64,000 nucleotides of DNA from Skeletonema tropicum (taxonomy: Eukaryota; Bacillariophyta; Thalassiosirophyceae; Thalassiosirales; Thalassiosiraceae), in contig JAWZXG010000037.1 of assembly GCA_037178625.1 (NCBI GenBank), forward strand, positions 61,788 to 125,787, in the 5' to 3' direction. Of this stretch, positions 51,291-61,600 are shown in pieces (the stretch's first letter is position 1; every line of letters begins with the position of its first letter). Position numbers and translations under genes: made by a program. The notes beneath the pieces are model-generated. The model worked only from the letters and a program-made list of their open reading frames with translations, searched no databases and was not told the DNA's origin.

Positions 51291-54200
51291 TCAGTTGGTC
51301 GTGGTTGCCTGAAGGACTTCCTTCATCATCTGTAAGATTTCGATTTCTTTTTTCACATTTAGATATTTTTGTCGCATTATTTGGTGATGCTTTGCTGGGT
51401 GATGTTTAGTCCAGTAGTCTCCATGATTCGATTTTCCTGGTCTCCAATAAATGTTGAATTGTCCTTGACATTCTCGATCCCGTAGCCAGTGGTGACGCAT
51501 GTCCCACTGCTTGGATTGCTTAGGTTGGATTGTTTTGTTGACATAGCCGCCCGCCGTGGAATTGTCTGTTTGTATTGGTGTTCTGCCTTGCTTGTGGCCC
51601 ATTTCATTCAAGATTTGACGGATTGGAATAGCATTTGTTGCGTTGAGATATAGAGCTCCTGTTTCTGCTTCCGCTGACGATGACATGACATTTTTAATGA
51701 TTTGTGATATGTTCAATATTGCTCCATTCAATTTTGGATCTTCAACTTGTTCTGATAGGAAGTAGTGCCCCCCTGCTCTGCTTCTGGCTTGTCGCTCCGA
51801 CAAGTATGATGCATCACTGTGTATTGCCAGGTGCATGCCGCTGCTTCGATAAGTTAGAACTGCATTCGGATGTGTTGCTGCATAGTCTAGGAATTGCTTT
51901 GTTTTTGCTAATGTCGTTTCTGTTGGGTTGGCCTGTTCGGACGCAATTGCACTGAGTGCTGGTAACATTGTTGCATCTACTGCCCGCGCGTAGTAATTGA
52001 ATACTCCAGTAACCTCTTGGATGAATTTCTGACCTGTCTTGTCAAGTGGTGGCGCCGTGTCTGGACCTTTTGCCAATTGTTGTTTTGCACCATAGACTAT
52101 TGGTGTATGCGGATGTGGTTGATGTTGTGGTTTCTTCGGTGGTGGGTGGTTGAATCGCACTAGCGCTTCTTTTACGTAGCCCGGCATCGAGAGGTGTACC
52201 TCACGTTTGTCATAGTCCCATTCGAGCGTCATGCCTAAATACCTGTTTCCACTCCAGTCCGCTGTGCATTTGTAATGTTGCTGTATCACTGATAAAAGAT
52301 GGTCCGCATGTTCTTTTCCTACATATCTCACTCCAAAATCATCTACGACGAGCGTAAATGCAATCGGGCGTGTTTCATGGCGCCAAAAGCCTGGCGTAAT
52401 TTTGCTCTGTTTGTACCCGTGCTGTTCAAGTCGTTCTTCCAGGAGACGCTGCGCCAATATTCCTGCGTGTGGTAGGCCGTAGATTCCTCGATTGCATTCG
52501 GCATAGACATGCCCGTTGTGTGCCAGTTGTTTGAGGTTGTACTGTGCGATGACGTCCTCTGGGAACGTGTCTAACTTCATTCGAATGTATTCCTTTCTTG
52601 GTAACGGTGTGTTCAAGTAGAAATCCTTGATGTCGATGGACATGAATTTTGCACCTGGTGTGGAGATGATGCTGTTAAAGAGGAGTTTGACTGTTGTTAG
52701 ATCGGCTGTTGGCGTGCCACAGTCTCCTGGATAATTGATACGATCACCCCCTATGGTTATACGTACACGATTTGGATCGGCCTTTTCTGGTCGGTAGTTG
52801 CAACAAATTCTTGCATAAGTGACATCCTTCCATCTATCTTGGGGAATATTGCTCTGCGGGATAAAGACAATTGTATCCGTCCCTTTTACCCTGCCTGGCA
52901 TTCCTTGGGCCAATCGGCCGACTTCATTTCCGAATGCGTTTCCCCACGTGGTTTTGTACTTCGGTTTCTTCATGAGATGCCTGTATTCCATTAGTTCGCC
53001 TGTGTCCGTATCTAATACTGCATTCGCCATTTCACAAAGTAATTGTAGTGGATACTTCCGCGCTGCCAAAGTTCCTGCTTGAGGCTGGATCGTACTGACT
53101 TCCATTGCTTGTAACATGAGCAGAGTTGCTCTTGTTTCGCTGCTCGGCTCTTCTTCTTCTTCTTGTGTGACGTAATTGGTGAATGTCACAGGTAGTGCTG
53201 CTGCTGGGTCCGACACCCTTGGAAGTGCTGTCTGCACTTGTGTTGTTTGCACCCTAGGAGCTGCTGCCGCCGCTGTTGTGGGCACCCTTGGAGATGCTAC
53301 ACCGTCTTGATTGCCTTGACTTGATTCTGCTGCTGCTATATTCGCCGCTTGCTGCTCGAAGATTTCGACAAGTCGTTTAAGTTCGGTCATATCTGTACTT
53401 TGTACTGGTCCCTTGTTCGCCAATGCTCTGCTGAGGTTGTTTGCCGCTTTTACCACCCAATCTTGTGGTGATACAGTTGGATTTGTGAGATATTTGTGCT
53501 TGAAAAATACTGTCTCACTAATTCGCGTTGACTTGGTTTTCTCCACCCACACTTTGTACGCCCTGTAGTGTTCTTTTGACGTGCCTACATACCATCCTTT
53601 TACGGTTCTGGGAGCCCACGATTTTCGTTGCAGTGGTGGCTCATAGACTTGTACCTCACACCCAAGCGGTGCAAGTGGTTGTCGATTGTAATTGTGGGGG
53701 CCATAGAGGTGTTCCGATGCTGATACATTTGGTGTGATGTTGGAACGCCGAAGCATGTTGAGGGTGAGTTCCATTTGTGGTATCATGTAGCACCACAGTT
53801 GCATTGGAAAATTCGCCGGTAGTCCGCTGAAGCCCGAAATGATGTGTGCTTTCGCTGTTTGAATTGCTCGCTCGGCAATATTACGTCGATGTTGATTACT
53901 GGGTACAAGTTCGTACGCTCCAACTTGTCTGACTATTTCCTCTTTGTATTTCGCTGATGCTTCATTGTCTAGTATTTGCAATTTTGGGTGGATGCCTGCT
54001 GCTTTGATTCGCGTCATGATTGCTCTGTAGGCCTTGATCATATCTCCTTCTTTTCTAGATTTCATTGGTTCCATTAGAATAGCATTGCTCTTCGATTCGT
54101 AACATACCATGATGTATTCATTTCCTCTTACTGACATGACAGGAAGTTTACCCGTCTGATCTGTGAACATCGCTTGTTCACGCATTTCCTGCATGGAATA

Positions 54201-55388
54201 GACACCTACGTATAGAAGTGCTTCAGTTGTCTCCGGCTCCGTCGATGCTGACGTATTCTCCTGTTCGGCTTCGACTGCCGATGCTGTCTGCGTTGACCTG
54301 ATGCCTTGTCTCTGCCCTTTGCTATGCCCTTTCATTGTTTCGTCGCTTTCTGGGAAGTATTTTCGTACTGCTGTTGCCGTGAGTCCCGGCCAAGATGCAT
54401 ATGCATTCCGATTGATCGCTTCGATCCAAGTCTTCTTTGTGGGAAAACCTGCTGCTGCATGGAGATACTTAATGGTTTGTTCTGTCGACGGGAGTTCATA
54501 CACGTTGTGTATTGCTTCAGTTGTTTTGGGACATTGGACAAGCAGGGTTTGGGTGTTTTCATTCGTCACCGTCTCCCGGAGTGGTATGCGCCACAACCCT
54601 GTGTCTCGGCATCTGTAGCCTTTCAAGACGGCCTCTTTGCTAATTGTGATCTTGGTTGTCCGGTTATCGTAGATATCTACCCCTTCCTTCGTGAAAATAG
54701 TTGTGTAATCTTCATCTGCAATCTTGCCGACACTTACGAGATTGTTCGTTACCCCTGGAAGTTCATGCGCTGTTGTTGCTGTGCCTCGAAGCGGAATGTC
54801 AAATTTGACTTCTTTTGTTGCGGGTTGTATTCTTCCTAATGCTGATTGGAAAAGTTTGGACGATTCTCGTCCGGTGTCAATTGTTGGTGCCATAGGATGA
54901 CTTGCGGATGCTGTTGCCCCTGTGTCAAGGGCTGCTGTTGCATAATGACTATCGGCCAATTCAAGCAGAGTGTAATAGTTGTTTTGGAGTAGTTGGTTCT
55001 CAGATGTCATCTTGTTCTTCTCTAAACTGTTAACGATTGTGTGTCTCTCCGACCACCTTCCTGCCTGCCATTTTCCCAAACGAATCCAGCCGTCATTCTC
55101 CTCTTCTTCAGGGCACCTTGCTTTACTGTGCTGTGCCGTCAGCTCGCAATTGTTGTGTTTGTGCTTTCCGCCACCCCTTAAATTTTCACCATTCCTCATG
55201 AGTTCGTGGATATCATCCGGTATCTTCATGAGTTCAGAGGCTATATCTGCCAGGGTCTGCACTCGTGCTGCGTTCTTTTGTTGCACGGCCTCCATCGTCA
55301 GCTCCAGAATGAGCTGCATGAGCTGCACTTTCCCCGTTTTCATTTTCAACTGCCATTGCAGCAAATCTATGTACTCTTTCGAGTTCAT
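51291..55388 (-). CDS. gag-pol: Gag-Pol of copia element 2 (short gag, full pol)
   Basis: This uninterrupted 1,365-codon frame starts at a true ATG (MNSKEYIDLLQ). The N-terminal 110 residues are a short helical remnant of Gag ending in a degenerate Cys/His motif (NCELTAQHSKARC, about 80-92). Copia Gag is usually near 300 residues. The protease DTGA is at 155-158. The integrase follows with an LDNEASAKY catalytic Asp and a NIAERAIQTAK catalytic Glu. The reverse transcriptase has FMSIDIKDFYLN and LVVDDFGV. RNase H is complete: HSDASY, SSAEAE, QTDNSTAG and a C-terminal RHHWLRDR region. Gag and Pol share one frame, unlike element 1. The two elements are clearly different lineages. The frame is intact, which, with near-identical LTRs, points to recent activity. 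Confidence 0.92.
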   Translation of the reverse strand: MNSKEYIDLLQWQLKMKTGKVQLMQLILELTMEAVQQKNAARVQTLADIASELMKIPDDIHELMRNGENLRGGGKHKHNNCELTAQHSKARCPEEEENDGWIRLGKWQAGRWSERHTIVNSLEKNKMTSENQLLQNNYYTLLELADSHYATAALDTGATASASHPMAPTIDTGRESSKLFQSALGRIQPATKEVKFDIPLRGTATTAHELPGVTNNLVSVGKIADEDYTTIFTKEGVDIYDNRTTKITISKEAVLKGYRCRDTGLWRIPLRETVTNENTQTLLVQCPKTTEAIHNVYELPSTEQTIKYLHAAAGFPTKKTWIEAINRNAYASWPGLTATAVRKYFPESDETMKGHSKGQRQGIRSTQTASAVEAEQENTSASTEPETTEALLYVGVYSMQEMREQAMFTDQTGKLPVMSVRGNEYIMVCYESKSNAILMEPMKSRKEGDMIKAYRAIMTRIKAAGIHPKLQILDNEASAKYKEEIVRQVGAYELVPSNQHRRNIAERAIQTAKAHIISGFSGLPANFPMQLWCYMIPQMELTLNMLRRSNITPNVSASEHLYGPHNYNRQPLAPLGCEVQVYEPPLQRKSWAPRTVKGWYVGTSKEHYRAYKVWVEKTKSTRISETVFFKHKYLTNPTVSPQDWVVKAANNLSRALANKGPVQSTDMTELKRLVEIFEQQAANIAAAESSQGNQDGVASPRVPTTAAAAAPRVQTTQVQTALPRVSDPAAALPVTFTNYVTQEEEEEPSSETRATLLMLQAMEVSTIQPQAGTLAARKYPLQLLCEMANAVLDTDTGELMEYRHLMKKPKYKTTWGNAFGNEVGRLAQGMPGRVKGTDTIVFIPQSNIPQDRWKDVTYARICCNYRPEKADPNRVRITIGGDRINYPGDCGTPTADLTTVKLLFNSIISTPGAKFMSIDIKDFYLNTPLPRKEYIRMKLDTFPEDVIAQYNLKQLAHNGHVYAECNRGIYGLPHAGILAQRLLEERLEQHGYKQSKITPGFWRHETRPIAFTLVVDDFGVRYVGKEHADHLLSVIQQHYKCTADWSGNRYLGMTLEWDYDKREVHLSMPGYVKEALVRFNHPPPKKPQHQPHPHTPIVYGAKQQLAKGPDTAPPLDKTGQKFIQEVTGVFNYYARAVDATMLPALSAIASEQANPTETTLAKTKQFLDYAATHPNAVLTYRSSGMHLAIHSDASYLSERQARSRAGGHYFLSEQVEDPKLNGAILNISQIIKNVMSSSAEAETGALYLNATNAIPIRQILNEMGHKQGRTPIQTDNSTAGGYVNKTIQPKQSKQWDMRHHWLRDRECQGQFNIYWRPGKSNHGDYWTKHHPAKHHQIMRQKYLNVKKEIEILQMMKEVLQATTTN

Positions 55389-55409
55389 TTTTGTTGTTGT
55401 GGACTCATA

Positions 55410-55475
55410 CGTTTAATCATGTATGCTAAAACACTACTACTACTTGGTAATGATCTTCTAGTACATGATTAAACG
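55410..55475 (-). promoter_or_regulatory. Putative self-priming primer-binding site of copia element 2
   Basis: In element sense the 5' LTR ends ...TTTTAGCA and is followed at once by TACATGATTAAACG (55,423-55,410). The exact complement CGTTTAATCATGTA lies inside the LTR (55,475-55,462), 38 bp from the LTR end. An ATAAAC TATA-like word sits about 30 bp upstream of it. If transcription starts at or near this site, the RNA 5' end could fold back on the primer-binding site, as described for Tf1-type elements. Confidence 0.6.
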
Positions 55476-55601
55476 ATAAAGTGACCTTGTCGGTTTGTTG
55501 ATTATGCACTTGGATGAAATTGGCGAGGAGTCCTCGATCGGTGTCGTGTTTACCGGAAAGTTTCCTGGAAACCGGAGATTGCTATCAGCTAGTCTCCAAC
55601 A
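55424..55601 (-). repeat. 5' LTR of copia element 2
   Basis: This 178-bp repeat (TG...CA) is 177/178 identical to the 3' copy and is followed in element sense by the primer-binding position and the gag-pol ATG 36 bp away. Confidence 0.95.
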
Positions 55602-58600
55602 ATCCCCAGATATCTAGCTCTGGGCATCGATATCCAATGAGATATCTAGCACTGGGCATCAATATCCAGCACTGGGCATCGATATCCAGTGAGATATCTA
55701 GCTCTGGGCATCAATATCCAATGAGATATCTAGCACTGGGCATCGATATCACCATATATCTAGCACTGGGCATCGATATCCATTGAGATATCTAGCACAG
55801 GGCATCGATATCCAGTGAGATATCTAGCACTGGGCATTGATATGCCCAGATATCCAGCACTGTGCATCGATATCCCCAGATAGCCAGCACTGGGCATCAA
55901 TACCGCCAGATATCTAGCTCTGGGCATCGATATCCAGTGAGATATCTAGGACTGGACATCGATATCGCCTGATATCTAGCACTGGGCATCGATATCCTGT
56001 GAGATATCTAGCACTGGGCATCGATATCGCAAGATTTCTAGCACTGGGCATCGGCATCAATATCCAGTGAGATATCTAGCACTGGGCATCGACATCCAGT
56101 GAGAGGATATCTAACACTGGGCATCGATGTCACCAGATATCTAGCACTGGGCATCAATATCCCCAGATATCCAGCACTGGGCATAGATATCCCCAGATAT
56201 CTAGCTCTGGGCATCGATATCCAATGAGATATCTAGCACTGGGCATCGATATCACCATATATCTAGCACTGGGCATCGATATCCAGTGAGATATCTAGCT
56301 CTGGGCATCAATATCCAATGAGATATCTAGCACTGGGCATCGATATCACCATATATCTAGCACTGGGCATCGATATCCATTGAGATATCTAGCACAGGGC
56401 ATCGATATCCAGTGAGATATCTAGCACTGGGCATTGATATGCCCAGATATCTAGCACTGTGCATCGATATCCCCAGAAAGCCAGCACTGGGCATCAATAT
56501 CGCCAGATATCTAGCTCTGGGCATCGATATCCAGTGAGATATCTAGGACTGGACATCAATATCGCCTGATATCTAGCACTGGGCATCGATATCCTGTGAG
56601 ATATCTAGCACTGGGCATCAATATCGCAAGATTTCTAGCACTGGACATCGGCATCAATATTCAGTGAGATATCTAGCACTGGGCATCGATATCCAGTGAG
56701 AGGATATCTAACACTGGGCATCGATGTCACCAGATATCTAGCACTGGGCATCAATATCCCCAGATATCCAGCACTGGGCATAGATATCCCCAGATATATA
56801 GCTCTGGGCATCGATATCCAATGAGATATCTAGCACTGGGCATCGATATCACCATATATCTAGCACTGGGCATCGATATCCAGCACTGGGCATCGATATC
56901 CAGTGAGATATCTAGCTCTGGGCATCAATATCCAGTGAGATATCTAGCACTGGGCATCGATATCACCATATATCTAGCACTGGGCATCGATATCCATTGA
57001 GATATCTAGCACAGGGCATCGATATCCAATGAGATATCTAGCACTGGGCATTGATATGCCCAGATATCCAGCACTGTGCATCGATATCCCCAGATAGCCA
57101 GCACTGGGCATCAATATCGCCAGATATCTAGCTCTGGGCATCGATATCCAGTGAGATATCTAGGACTAGACATCGATATCGCCTGATATCTAGCACTGGG
57201 CATCGATATCCTGTGAGATATCTAGCACTGGGCATCGATATCGCAAGATTTCTAGCACTGGGCATCGCATCGATATCCATTGAGTTATCTAGCACAGGGC
57301 ATCGATATCCAGTGAGATATCTAGCACTGGGCATCAATATCCCCAGATATCCAGCACTGTGCATCGATATCCCCAGATAGCCAGCACTGGGCATCAATAT
57401 CGCCAGATATCTAGCTCTGGGCATCGATATCCAGTGAGATATCTAGGACTGGACATCGATATCGCCTGATATCTAGCACTGGGCATCGATATCCTGTGAG
57501 ATATCTAGCACTGGGCATCAATATCGCAAGATTTCTAGCACTGGGCATCGATATCCAGTGAGATATCTAGCACTGGGCATCGATATCCAGTGAGAGGATA
57601 TCTAACACTGGGCATCGATGTCACCAGATATCTAGCACTGGGCATCAATATCCCCAGATATCCAGCACTGAGCATAGATATCCCCAGATATCTAGCTCTG
57701 GGCATCGATATCCAATGAGATATCTAGCACTGGGCATCGATATCACCATATATCTAGCACTGGGCATCGATATCCAGCACTGGGCATCGATATCCAGTGA
57801 GATATCTAGCTCTGGGCATCAATATCCAATGAGATATCTAGCACTGGGCATCGATATGACCATATATCTAGCACTGGGCATCGATATCCATTGAGATATC
57901 TAGCACAGGGCATCGATATCCAGTGAGATATCTAGCACTGGGCATTGATATGCCCAGATATCCAGCACTGTGCATCGATATCCCCAGATAGCCAGCACAG
58001 GGCATCAATAGCGCCAGATATCTAGCTCTGGGCATTGATATCCAGTGAGATATCTAGGACTGGACATCGATATCGCCTGATATCTAGCACTGGGCATCGA
58101 TATCCTGTGAGATATCTAGCACTGGGCATCGATATCGCAAGATTTCTAGCACTGGACATCGACATCAATATCCAGTGAGATATCTAGCACTGGGCATCGA
58201 TATCCAGTGAGAGGATATCTAACACTGGGCATCGATGTCACCAGATATCTAGCACTGGGCATCAATGTCCCCAGATATCCAGCACTGGGCATAGATATCC
58301 CCAGATATCTAGCTCTGGGCATCGATATCCAATGAGATATCTAGCACTGGGCATCGATATCACCATATATCTAGCACTGGGCATCGATATCCAGCACTGG
58401 GCATCGATATCCAGTGAGATATCTAGCTCTGGGCATCAATATCCAATGAGATATCTAGCACTGGGCATCGATATCACCATATATCTAGCACTGGGCATCG
58501 ATATCCATTGAGATATCTAGCACAGGGCATCGATATCCAGTGAGATATCTAGCACTGGGCATTGATATGCCCAGATATCCAGCACTGTGCATCGATATCC

Positions 58601-61600
58601 CCAGATAGCCAGCACTGGGCATCAATACCGCCAGATATCTAGCTCTGGGCATCGATATCCAGTGAGATATCTAGGACTGGACATCGATATCGCCAGATAT
58701 CTAGCACTGGGCATCGATATCCTGTGAGATATCTAGCACTGGGCATCGATATCGCAAGATTTCTAGCACTGGACATCGACATCAATATCCAGTGAGATAT
58801 CTAGCACTGGGCATCGATATCCAGTGAGAGGATATCTAACACTGGGCATCGATGTCACCAGATATCTAGCACTGGGCATCAATGTCCCCAGATATCCAGC
58901 ACTGGGCATAGATATCCCCAGATATCTAGCTCTGGGCATCGATATCCAATGAGATATCTAGCACTGGGCATCGATATCACCATATATCTAGCACTGGGCA
59001 TCGATATCCAGCACTGGAATCGATATCCAGTGAGATATCTAGCTCTGGGCATCAATATCCAATGAGATATCTAGCACTGGGCATCGATATCACCATATAT
59101 CTAGCACTGGGTATCGATATCCAGTGAGATATCTAGCACAGGGCATCGATATCCAGTGAGATATCTAGCTCTGGGCATTGATATGCCCAGATATCCAGCA
59201 CTGTGCATCGATATCCCCAGATAGCCAGCACTGGGCATCAATATCGCCAGATATCTAGCTCTGGGCATCGATATCCAGTGAGATATCTAGGACTGGACAT
59301 CGATATCGCCTGATATCTAGCACTGGGCATCGATATCCTGTGAGATATCTAGCACTGGGCATCGATATCGCAAGATTTCTAGCACTGGGCATTGATATCC
59401 ATTGAGATATTTAGCACTGGGCATCGATATCCAGTGAGAGGATATCTAACACTGGGCATCGATGTCACCAGATATCTAGCACTGGGCATCAATATCCCCA
59501 GATATCCAGCACTGGGCATAGATATCCCCAGATATCTAGCTCTGGGCATCGATATCCAATGAGATATCTAGCACTGGGCATCGATACCACCATATATCTA
59601 GCACTGGGCATCGATATCCAGCACTGGGCATCGATATCCAGTGAGATATCTAGCTCTGGGCATCAATATCCAATGAGATATCTAGCACTGGGCATCGATA
59701 TCACCATATATCTAGCACTGGGCATCGATATCCATTGAGATATCTAGCACTGGGCATTGATATGCCCAGATATCCAGCACTGTGCATCGATATCCCCAGA
59801 TATCCAGCACTGGGCATCAATATCGCCAGATATCTAGCTCTGGGCATCGATATCCAGTGAGATATCTAGGACTGGACATCGATATCGCCTGATATCTAGC
59901 ACTGGGCATCGATATCCTGTGAGATATCTAGCACTGGGCATCGATATCGCAAGATTTCTAGCACAGGGCATCGATATCCAGTGAGATATCTAGCACTGGG
60001 CATCGATATCCAGTGAGAGGATATCTAACACTGGGCATCGATGTCACCAGATATCTAGCACTGGGCATCAATATCCCCAGATATCCAGCATTGGGCATAG
60101 ATATCCCCAGATATCTAGCTCTGGGCATCGATATCCAATGAGATATCTAGCACTGGGCATCGATATCACAATATATCTAGCACTGGGCATCAATATCCAG
60201 CACTGGGCATCGATATCCAGTGAGATATCTAGCTCTGGGCATCAATATCCAATGAGATATCTAGCACTGGGCATCGATATCACCATATATCTAGCACTGG
60301 GCATCGATATCCATTGACATATCTAGCACAGGGCATCGATATCCAGTGAGATATCTAGCACTGGGCATTGATATGCCCAGATATCCAGCACTGTGCATCG
60401 ATATCCCCAGATAGCCAGCACTGGGCATCAATATCGCCAGATATCTAGCTCTGGGCATCAATATCCAGTGAGATATCTAGGACTGGACATCGATATCACC
60501 ATATATCTAGCACTGGGCATCGATATCCTGTGAGATATCTAGCACTGGGCATCGATATCGCAAGATTTCTAGCACTGGACATCGACATCAATATCCAGTG
60601 AGATATCTAGCACTGGGCATCGATATCCAGTGAGAGGATATCTAACACTGGGCATCGATGTCACCAGATATCTAGCACTGGGCATCAATATCCCCAGATA
60701 TCCAGCACTGGGCATAGATATCCCCAGATATCTAGCTCTGGGCATCGATATCCAATGAGATAGCCAGCACTGGGCATCGATATCACCATATATCTAGCAC
60801 TGGGCATCGATATCCAGCACTGGGCATCGATATCCAGTGAGATATCTAGCTCTGGGCATCAATATCCAATGAGATATCTAGCACTGGGCATCGATATCAC
60901 CATATATCTAGCACTGGGCATCGATATCCATTGAGATATCTAGCACAGGGCATCGATATCCAGTGAGATATCTAGCACTGGGCATTGATATGCCCAGATA
61001 TCCAGCACTGTGCATCGATATCCCCAGATAGCCAGCACTGGGCATCAATATCGCCAGATATCTAGCTCTGGGCATCGATATCCAGTGAGATATCTAGGAC
61101 TGAACATCGATATCGCCTGATATCTAGCACTGGGCATCGATATCCTGTGAGATATCTAGCACTGGGCATCGATATCGCAAGATTTCTAGCACTGGACATC
61201 AACATCAATATCCAGTGAGATATCTAGCACTGGGCATCGACATCCAGTGAGAGGATATCTAACACTGGGCATCGATGTCACCAGATATCTAGCACTGGGC
61301 ATCAATATCCCCAGATATCCAGCACTGGGCATAGATATCCCCAGATATCTAGCTCTGGGCATCGATATCCAATGAGATATCTAGCACTGGGCATCGATAT
61401 CACCATATATCTAGCACTGGGCATCAATATCCAGCACTGGGCATCGATATCCAGTGAGATATCTAGCTCTGGGCATCAATATCCAATGAGATATCTAGCA
61501 CTGGGCATCGATATCACCATATATCTAGCACTGGGCATCGATATCCATTGAGATATCTAGCACAGGGCATCGATATCCAGTGAGATATCTAGCACTGGGC

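Larger units (their letters stand above)
51094..55601 (-). mobile_element. Ty1/copia LTR retrotransposon (element 2) nested in the satellite
   Basis: This 4,508-bp element on the minus strand has 178-bp LTRs that (plus-strand sense) begin TGCTAAAAC and end TCTCCAACA, with one mismatch. The 5-bp target duplication is ATCCC (51,089-51,093 and 55,602-55,606). Deleting the element joins the satellite in perfect register. One long gag-pol frame (55,388-51,291) fills the interior; only 35 bp separate the 5' LTR from its ATG, so leader and most of gag are missing. A 14-nt stretch at the primer-binding position (55,410-55,423) is perfectly complementary to a site within the LTR (55,462-55,475). Confidence 0.95.
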
